Positions 1-5,973 of a stretch of DNA of 8,889 nt are shown piece by piece. The DNA is from Caldifarciminota bacterium (GTDB lineage: Bacteria; WOR-3; Hydrothermia; WGAB01), in NCBI GenBank assembly GCA_015489295.1, contig WGAB01000354.1:1-8889 (forward strand), given 5' to 3'. A model generated the notes under the pieces. That model saw only the letters and a list, made by a program, of their open reading frames with translations, made no database searches and was not told the DNA's origin. The translations under genes were made by a program, and so were the position numbers. Each line of letters begins with the position of its first letter. Position 1 is the first letter of the stretch.

Positions 1-1
1 C

Positions 2-1249
2 CGCTACTGGGTGCATGCGGATTCCGGCCGCTGGACCTGGAACGAGAACCGGCTCCAATTGCAACTGGAGGCGAATCCGGCCGAAAACCTGCACCTTTAC
101 GGCGAACTCCGGCTGCGGGCTTTTGGGTTCCCCCGGGTCGCTGGCCCTTCGGACCTGCAGCGGCAGCAAAAGGACCGGGTGTATCCGTGGGCTCTGGAGA
201 TCCGCGAGGCCTATGCCGACCTCTACGACTTCCTGGTGCCCGGCCTGGATCTTCGCCTGGGCCGGCAGGTGATCGCCTGGGGCACGGCCGACAAGATCAA
301 CCCCACCTCCAACCTGTCGCCCTACGACTACGAGGACTTCTTTGACTTCGGGGCGAAACTGGGCGTGAACGCCCTCCGGGCGATTTACACGCGCGATCCG
401 TGGTCCTTAGAGGTGGATGTGGTGCCCGTGTTCACCCCGGCCACGCTGCCGCCCGCCGAGTGGTCGGGCGCGTTGATGCCCCTGGCTCCCTCGCAGTTGC
501 CGCCGCTCACGGTGCTCCGCAACACCCACTTTGCCGTGGCCACGCCCGAGCCCACCGCGGAGAACACCCAGGTGGGGGTGAAACTCGGCACCACGCTTGC
601 CGACTGGGACCTTTCGGTGTCCTACTACCGGGGCTTTGACGGATTGCCCCTGGCGGACACGATCCGGTTTGTCCCGGTGGATACCACCCTGCTCAGCGAT
701 CTGGAAGCCCACCTGGCCTATCCCCGGATCCAGGTCTTGGGCGCCGACCTCGCCGGCTCATTCCGGTCGGTCGGGCTCTGGGCTGAAGGCGCCCTCGTGG
801 TGCCGGAGACCTTTGTCCAGGTGATCTATCCCGCCTGGCAGCCGCTCTTGGTGAAGGACACGCTCCTGGAAACCCCCTACCTCAAGTTCGTGCTCGGCGG
901 CGATTACACCTTCAAGAACGGCCTCTATGTGAACGCCCAGTACATCCACGGGTTCCTGCACGAGCGCGGGCCCGACAGCCTTCGGGACTACTTCGTGGTG
1001 CGCCTGGAAAAGAGTTTCCACAACGACGAGGTGACGCTCGCGCCCCTGACCTTTGCGGCGGAGGTTGCGGACCGGGATGCGCCCGGCGATCACTACGGCT
1101 ACGTGTGGATTCCGGAACTCAAGTACACGCCCACCGACAACCTGGAGATTCGCCTGGGCGCCTTTGTGCTGGACGGCAAGCCGGGTACCCTCTTCGGCCG
1201 GATGAAAACCCACGACGAGGTCTATCTCCGGGTGAAGGTGAGTTTTTAA
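2..1249 (+). CDS. Outer-membrane beta-barrel protein, DUF1302/porin-like, 5' end missing
   Basis: The reading frame is open at the left edge (sense codons from base 2), so the true start and signal peptide lie outside; the GTG at 11 is only the first possible start inside the window. The 413-plus visible residues alternate polar and hydrophobic residues in many short strands with Asp/Asn-rich turns, as in outer-membrane barrels. The segment at about 190-330 reads as REAYADLYD, then LRLGRQVIAWGTADKINPT and SNLSPYDYEDF. This resembles the conserved early strand pair (GRQ-x-x-x-WG-x-x-D-x-x-NP) of DUF1302-like and related porin-like barrels. The chain ends in VYLRVKVSF, a final strand with terminal Phe typical of BAM-inserted proteins. 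A strong terminator follows 14 bases after the stop. The substrate is unknown: it may be a channel or a structural barrel. Barrel assignment is confident, the exact family less so. Confidence 0.8.
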   Translation, partial: RYWVHADSGRWTWNENRLQLQLEANPAENLHLYGELRLRAFGFPRVAGPSDLQRQQKDRVYPWALEIREAYADLYDFLVPGLDLRLGRQVIAWGTADKINPTSNLSPYDYEDFFDFGAKLGVNALRAIYTRDPWSLEVDVVPVFTPATLPPAEWSGALMPLAPSQLPPLTVLRNTHFAVATPEPTAENTQVGVKLGTTLADWDLSVSYYRGFDGLPLADTIRFVPVDTTLLSDLEAHLAYPRIQVLGADLAGSFRSVGLWAEGALVVPETFVQVIYPAWQPLLVKDTLLETPYLKFVLGGDYTFKNGLYVNAQYIHGFLHERGPDSLRDYFVVRLEKSFHNDEVTLAPLTFAAEVADRDAPGDHYGYVWIPELKYTPTDNLEIRLGAFVLDGKPGTLFGRMKTHDEVYLRVKVSF

Positions 1250-1263
1250 GGGGGCAACCGCCC

Positions 1264-1326
1264 GGGGGCCGGTGGGCCGGGGCAGCCGGAACGCACCTCT
1301 GCTCCGCCCCCGGCCCCCTTGTTTTT
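1264..1326 (+). terminator. Intrinsic (Rho-independent) terminator after the beta-barrel gene
   Basis: The 5' arm 1264-1283 pairs with the 3' arm 1301-1318. It forms nine consecutive G-C pairs (1264-1272 with 1310-1318), a bulged T1273, four more pairs, a bulged C1278 and five closing pairs including one G-T. The loop is 17 bases (1284-1300). The T-rich tract TTGTTTTT follows immediately at 1319-1326. It sits 14 bases after the beta-barrel stop codon and before the next gene, exactly where a terminator is expected, and should insulate yihY from the upstream unit. Confidence 0.85.
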
Positions 1327-1350
1327 CCTGGGCCGCAGCGTGGCGGGGAT

Positions 1351-1356
1351 TATACT
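1351..1356 (+). promoter_or_regulatory. Putative -10 box for a leaderless yihY transcript
   Basis: TATACT at 1351-1356 matches the sigma70 -10 consensus at five of six positions. It lies downstream of the terminator and only 9 bases before the yihY ATG at 1366, so transcription would begin at or within a few bases of the start codon. There is no Shine-Dalgarno-like purine run at normal distance before the ATG, which fits leaderless initiation. I find no good -35 element at 16-18 bp spacing (the candidate region 1328-1333 is GC-rich), so the call rests on the -10 box, its position and the lack of a ribosome binding site. Confidence 0.4.
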
Positions 1357-1365
1357 TGCAGCCCT

Positions 1366-2211
1366 ATGGAACGGTGGCGACGGTGGCTCCGGCGGTGCCG
1401 CCTGTGGCGGGGGCTCCGGGCCCTCGGAACCCTGTGGGTGGGCTTTGACCGGCGCCTGGGCCCTCTGCTCTCGGCCGCGGTGGCCTTCTATTTCCTGCTG
1501 GGGCTGATCCCGGTGCTCTTTCTGACCGCTGCGGCCGCCAGTTTCTTTCTGGGCCAGAACCCCCAGGCCTTTCAAGCCTTGGAGCACAGCCTCCTGGGCT
1601 TCCTGCCCCCGGGGCTGGGCAAGGAGATCTTCGGGCAAATCCAGGCGGCCGCCACCCAGTGGAAGGCCTTCGGCGCCTTCGGCATCCTCTCTTTGTTCTT
1701 CGTGGCCATGGGCCTGTTTGACGCCCTGGATGTGGGGGTCAACCGCATGATGGACCTGCGGAAGCACGTGGGGTTCCTGCGGGGTCGACTGCTGTCCCTG
1801 CTCTATGTGCTGGGCGCGCTCGCCTTCTTTTCCATGGCCGGCGTGGCCGATTACATCGTGGCGGTGCTCAGCCCCATGCTGCCGGTCCGCCTCCTGGGCC
1901 CCCTGGGGCAACTGGTCACCTTCCTGGCCTTTGCCCTGTTCCTGCTCATCGTGTACCAGGTGTTTCCGAGTCGGCGGCCCACCTTTGCCAAGAGCACCGG
2001 CGTGGCGGTGGGCGTGGCCGTGGCCTGGTTCGGCCTGCAGCGGTTCGGCACGCGGATCACAGCCGGCGTGCTCAAGCGGCAGGCGATCTACGGCATCCTG
2101 GCCGGGGCCACCATCTTCCTCACCTGGATGTACCTGCTGGCCTTCCTGATCCTGATGGGCGCCCGGATCCTGGCGATCTGGGACCGGCCGAAGGGCCCGT
2201 CCTCAGGGTGA
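1366..2211 (+). CDS. YihY/BrkB family inner-membrane protein
   Basis: A 281-residue integral membrane protein of the YihY/virulence factor BrkB family, close to the usual family length. After a basic cytoplasmic N-terminus (residues 1-30, rich in Arg) there are about six hydrophobic segments, near residues 32-63, 104-122, 142-168, 180-200, 211-227 and 241-268. Family-like motifs are visible: the first-helix pattern SAAVAFYFLLGLIPVLF (36-52), the MGLFDALDVGVNRMMDLR segment (115-132), and the C-terminal block IYGILAGATIFLTWMYLLAF (241-260) followed by GAR. The ATG at 1366 was chosen because homology-like sequence starts right after it; codons further upstream run through the terminator and the previous gene in another frame. 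No ribosome binding site is seen, and a -10 box lies 9 bases upstream. The biochemical role of this family is not settled; transport or envelope functions have been suggested. The gene is convergent with the large minus-strand gene and overlaps it by 9 bases. Confidence 0.88.
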   Translation: MERWRRWLRRCRLWRGLRALGTLWVGFDRRLGPLLSAAVAFYFLLGLIPVLFLTAAAASFFLGQNPQAFQALEHSLLGFLPPGLGKEIFGQIQAAATQWKAFGAFGILSLFFVAMGLFDALDVGVNRMMDLRKHVGFLRGRLLSLLYVLGALAFFSMAGVADYIVAVLSPMLPVRLLGPLGQLVTFLAFALFLLIVYQVFPSRRPTFAKSTGVAVGVAVAWFGLQRFGTRITAGVLKRQAIYGILAGATIFLTWMYLLAFLILMGARILAIWDRPKGPSSG

Positions 2212-5200
2212 CGCCACTTCCCGCGCTACGCCCAGCGAGTCAACCTCAAAGGAAAGCGTGAGGTTGAAGGGCTGGGGCGGCTGCTCCACGGTGCACCCCT
2301 GGGCGTAGAGCCAGTAGTGGCCGGGCTTGGGGAACTGGAGGATCAGCACCTCGTGGTTCGTGGGGGAGGTGGACTGGGCCACGGTTTCCTTTTTGGAGGG
2401 CTTGCCGTCGCCGTTCTGGTCGCGGTACAGGAAGAGGTCCAGGTCCAGGCCCTCCGCCTCCGGTGCCTCGGATTCCACATAGAGGAGCCGCAGGGGTTCC
2501 CGGACCCAGAATTCCAGGATCCAAGAGGCCGAGGGCTCGGGCGCCCGGGGCCGGTCCTGGTAAACCCACTGGCGGCGAAACCGATGGGCGGGGGTGATCT
2601 CCAGGCGGGCCGTGTCGGAAAGGAGCGTCCGGCCCAGGAGGTCGGTGCCCCGGACCACCAGGCGATAGGTGCCCGGCCGAAGGGGGCCGCCAGCGCCGGT
2701 GTCCAGGGAATCCTCTGTGACGGCGTGGCTCACAAGCCAGGGGGTTTGGGCGACGGCCTTCGGGTGGAGGGGCTGACGGCGGACCACGCTGTCCAGCCGA
2801 AGCCAGAGCAACTCGGCCTTCTGGAGACCGGCCGGCATCCGGAGGTCGACCCGGTAGGGCACCCGCTGGCCCGTGGGCACCCGGGAGGCGGCCAGCGTGA
2901 GGGTGATCAAAGGAGGCTCCTGGGGCACGGGCAGGGCCACCGAGGCCTTCACCCTCAGGGTGAGGTAGGGATGGGGATTGGCCACGATCCACCGGCCTGG
3001 AGCCGGTTCCGTCACCCGGGGGTGCCAGGGGCCCAGCTGCAGGGGCTGGAACAGCGTACCCTCGTACCCTGCCTGCCGCAGGGTGGCGCTGGAAATCCGG
3101 TAGGGCCGGGAGGTGATGGGGTTATGGACCTCCAGGAGGGCCATGCTTTCGAGGCGGAGCCCTTCGGGAGCGGGGGGTTCCGGCGGGGCCGATCCGGGAA
3201 CCTGCAGGACCTCGCGGTACCGTTGCCCGGGCTTGTGCAGCACATTCTCGATGCCGGCGGCGCCCACTGGACTCAGGACCTCCACGGCGTTGCCCAGGGG
3301 AGGCTGGTACCCCACGGGCAGGTGGAGTTGTCCCCGGGTTTGGGTATAGCCCCACACGGCCCGCAGGTCGCGCCGGTTCCAGTGGCTCCGCAGCACCACC
3401 AGGGCCCCGGGCACGGGGTTGCCCGCCGAGTCTGTCACCTGGAAATCCACCGAGGCGGTATCCACGTACCGACCGGTGATCACGAGGAGCGAATCGTCGG
3501 GCCGCCATCCCACCACAGCGGTAATGGTTTTCTTCATCACCGAGGTGGCCGGATGGTCGATGCCCTTGAGGGTATCCGAGTTCACATCCAGGTGGTGCCA
3601 CCGGCCGCAGCACCAGAACTCGTTCCACTGATGGTCTTCGCCCATGTCAATGGCCACATAGGTGGGAATCAGGGCGGTGCGGGCCAGGGCAGCGAACAGG
3701 ATGGACTGCTCGCCGCAGGAGCCGTAGGCCTTGCGGTAGATCACCACGGGTTGCAGGTCCTGGGTCTGGTACCCGAAGGTCATAAAGCCGCCGGTATTCC
3801 AGCCCTGGAACAGGTAGAGCCGCCGCACGGCCTCTCGCAGGGTACGGGCGAGCGCCACAGCGTCCAGGGCGGTTTTGCCGTAGGTGCTGTCGCGCTGGAA
3901 CAGCGTGCGCCAGAACACGCCCCGGTCGGGGTGGGCGTACACATCCTCCTCGTGGCGGAGCCAGGTTTCCCGGTCGATGCCGTAGTCCTGCCACCGGCGG
4001 CTCCAGTAGGAGGCATCCACCCGGTACGGCACTTCGTAGAGGATGCGGGGATGCACCACATACCAGCCGTAGAGGTCCGGCGGCAGCGTGTCGCCGTCGG
4101 CGTAGACCACGGTGGTGCGGCCGTCCTCCAGGTCCACGAGTTGAGCGTAATCCAGCAGCGTATCGGCCCGGTACACATCCCGGGCGTTCTCCAGGAAAAG
4201 GTCCTCCTGATGCAGGCGGGCCAGCACCCGCAGGATTTCGGCCGGGGTGTGGGCCAGGCTGAAGGCCACCTCGTCCAGCAGTTCCGGCGGCGTGCGTTCC
4301 AGGAGCCGGGCATAGGCCCCCAACGTATCGGCTTGCACCCACAGGGCCTCGCCCGCAGGCGAAAGGTAAGAGCGGTCGTAGTAGGTGGCAAAATCCGGCA
4401 CCCCACGCTGGGGACGGAACCGCCAGGAGTTCCGTTCCACAAAGCGGAAGCCGGTTTCGGTGCGCCGGGTTTCGTAGGCAAACACCCGGCCGCCCAGGGT
4501 GGCCACGGCCAGGTCGGGCAGGGGGTCGCCGTTGAGGTCCACCGGGGCCGGCAGGGCCAGTTCCGGCGTGGCCTGGTAGGTGCCGGGGATTTCCTGCCAC
4601 AGGGTGTCGGCCACCCTGCGGTACACCCGGAAACCGCCCTGTTGCTGGCCCACGATGAGTTCGGGGGTGCCGTCGCCCGTAAGGTCGGCCGCGGCCGGGA
4701 ACACGGAGCCGCTATCCGGCGGAGGGCTCAGGTGGAGCGGCTGGCCGGTTTCCAGGTTCCGGATCCGGCCGGTGATGTCGCCGGCGTACCAGGTTCCCTC
4801 CAGGAACACCGGGGCGGCAAAGGCCTTTACCCGGCCCAGGAGGCGGGGCGCGTAATCGGGCGAGGTCAGGGCCAGCACCCGGCCATCGCCGAGGCCCACC
4901 ACGAAATCGGGCAGGGTGTCGTCGTTTTCGGGGGCCAGGGCCAGCACGGGATAGAGCAGACCCTCCAGGTGCAGCAGGTTCTTGAGATCTAGCAGGGGCG
5001 TGGAATCGGGCTGCCAGGCCCGGCCCTGCCGATGCAAACGGTACACCCGGCCCTCCGGCGTGGCCAGGTAGCCGATCCGGCCGAAGGCGAGCGACGGCGC
5101 GATGCCCTGGCGGAAGGGAAACCGTACGGTTACGGTGGTATCCGGTGCCCAGAAGGTGCCGTTGGGCAGGCCGCGGCGGAGCCAGGGGTGGCGCTGGTGG

Positions 5201-5961
5201 AGAAACAGGAGGTCGGGCAGGCCATCCTGGTTGGCGTCGTAGAGGGCGGCATCGTGGCTCCCTGGAGGGAGATGGTCCATCACCGGGCCGCCCAGGGGGT
5301 GCCGGAGGCGCCCCAGGGTATCCAGCAGGCCGATGCCTTGGGCAGAAGCCACGAGGAAGCCGCCCGGAGCTCGGGCAGACCACCGGTACCCCCACAGGCC
5401 GGGTTTGCCGTGGAACACGCTGTCGGCGGTGGCCACCCAGAGGTCCCGGGACCGGGCCGCCAGGCTGCGGGCGCCGGGAAACCGGCGGAGCCGGTACCGG
5501 GGATCCGGAGGTTCTTTGGGCGGCCCCGGGGTTTTCCAGAGGTTGCCCAGGGTATCCAGCACCAGCCAGTCGCCGGAGGGCAGGCGTGTCCAGTGGAGCC
5601 ACCAGGCCGGAGGCCCGGAGGCCACGGGGGCCAGGTCGGGCCATAGGTATCCGCGCCAGTGCGAGGCATCTTCGCCCAAAAGCCACAGGGTATCGCCGGG
5701 CCCCACCTGGAGCCGCAGCACCCGGGGCCACTCCCGCAGGAGCCGGTTCAAATTGGCCTGGAGGGCCTGCCGGAGCTTTTGGGGAAGCCGTTGGGAAACC
5801 GAGGGAGGGATCGGGTATTGCGCTCCCTGGGGCGGCAGGGCCACGGTATCGGGTCCCAGCACCGCCCGGGTTTGGGGAGGCAACAGAAAGGTGGTATCCC
5901 GCAACAACGGGGCCTGAGGGGCCCCCAAAAGAAGGGTCAGGGTCACAAAGAGGGCGGTCAT
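2203..5961 (-). CDS. Secreted multidomain protein: beta-propeller, transglutaminase-like domain, PPC-like C-terminus
   Basis: A 1252-residue, apparently exported protein. Residues 1-18 form a short hydrophobic signal-like segment with no basic residue before it. Residues about 130-500 look like a beta-propeller, with recurring strand-turn-strand units (for example EGRVYRLH at 303, DGRVLALT at 359, GGRVFAYE at 490) and FG-GAP/VCBS-like acidic loops (DANQDGLPD at 242, DLTGDGTPE at 426, DLNGDPLPD at 475). Residues about 690-800 are a transglutaminase-like (papain-fold) domain with an apparently complete triad: Cys749 in GSCGEQ, His777 in DHQWNEF and Asp792 in HHLDV. Residues 837-900 resemble a carboxypeptidase-regulatory/Ig-like module (TDSAGNPVPGALVVL). 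Residues about 1145-1240 resemble a PPC domain (GLDLDLFLYRDQNGDGK, later GHYWLYAQG). The ATG is supported by a ribosome binding site at 5966-5973 and an in-frame stop just upstream. It is probably a surface or periplasmic peptidase or cross-linking enzyme; the substrate is unknown. Confidence 0.85.
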   Translation of the reverse strand: MTALFVTLTLLLGAPQAPLLRDTTFLLPPQTRAVLGPDTVALPPQGAQYPIPPSVSQRLPQKLRQALQANLNRLLREWPRVLRLQVGPGDTLWLLGEDASHWRGYLWPDLAPVASGPPAWWLHWTRLPSGDWLVLDTLGNLWKTPGPPKEPPDPRYRLRRFPGARSLAARSRDLWVATADSVFHGKPGLWGYRWSARAPGGFLVASAQGIGLLDTLGRLRHPLGGPVMDHLPPGSHDAALYDANQDGLPDLLFLHQRHPWLRRGLPNGTFWAPDTTVTVRFPFRQGIAPSLAFGRIGYLATPEGRVYRLHRQGRAWQPDSTPLLDLKNLLHLEGLLYPVLALAPENDDTLPDFVVGLGDGRVLALTSPDYAPRLLGRVKAFAAPVFLEGTWYAGDITGRIRNLETGQPLHLSPPPDSGSVFPAAADLTGDGTPELIVGQQQGGFRVYRRVADTLWQEIPGTYQATPELALPAPVDLNGDPLPDLAVATLGGRVFAYETRRTETGFRFVERNSWRFRPQRGVPDFATYYDRSYLSPAGEALWVQADTLGAYARLLERTPPELLDEVAFSLAHTPAEILRVLARLHQEDLFLENARDVYRADTLLDYAQLVDLEDGRTTVVYADGDTLPPDLYGWYVVHPRILYEVPYRVDASYWSRRWQDYGIDRETWLRHEEDVYAHPDRGVFWRTLFQRDSTYGKTALDAVALARTLREAVRRLYLFQGWNTGGFMTFGYQTQDLQPVVIYRKAYGSCGEQSILFAALARTALIPTYVAIDMGEDHQWNEFWCCGRWHHLDVNSDTLKGIDHPATSVMKKTITAVVGWRPDDSLLVITGRYVDTASVDFQVTDSAGNPVPGALVVLRSHWNRRDLRAVWGYTQTRGQLHLPVGYQPPLGNAVEVLSPVGAAGIENVLHKPGQRYREVLQVPGSAPPEPPAPEGLRLESMALLEVHNPITSRPYRISSATLRQAGYEGTLFQPLQLGPWHPRVTEPAPGRWIVANPHPYLTLRVKASVALPVPQEPPLITLTLAASRVPTGQRVPYRVDLRMPAGLQKAELLWLRLDSVVRRQPLHPKAVAQTPWLVSHAVTEDSLDTGAGGPLRPGTYRLVVRGTDLLGRTLLSDTARLEITPAHRFRRQWVYQDRPRAPEPSASWILEFWVREPLRLLYVESEAPEAEGLDLDLFLYRDQNGDGKPSKKETVAQSTSPTNHEVLILQFPKPGHYWLYAQGCTVEQPPQPFNLTLSFEVDSLGVAREVASP

Positions 5962-5965
5962 GGCA

Positions 5966-5973
5966 TCCTTCCT
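5966..5973 (-). promoter_or_regulatory. Ribosome binding site of the large secreted protein gene
   Basis: On the minus strand the sequence AGGAAGGA ends 4 bases before the ATG at 5961 and begins right after the TGA stop of the TPR gene (5974-5976). It is the strongest Shine-Dalgarno-like sequence among the minus-strand starts and fixes the start codon, since the next in-frame upstream codons run straight into that TGA. Confidence 0.75.

Noticed and set aside
1105..1365. N-terminal extension of yihY upstream of the ATG at 1366
   Set aside because: The extension would overlap the beta-barrel gene out of frame and read through the terminator hairpin; family-like sequence begins only after 1366.
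1246..1911. Minus-strand frame of 221 codons opposite yihY
   Set aside because: It covers the terminator and the yihY coding region; its composition (Gln, Glu, Gly, His) is that of a reverse-complement shadow of membrane-protein codons.
2317..4992. Plus-strand open frame of 891 codons opposite the large secreted protein gene
   Set aside because: It lies wholly antisense to a gene with clear domains. Its translation is Gly/His/Val/Gln-rich with no recognisable motif, as expected from the complement of GC-biased codons.
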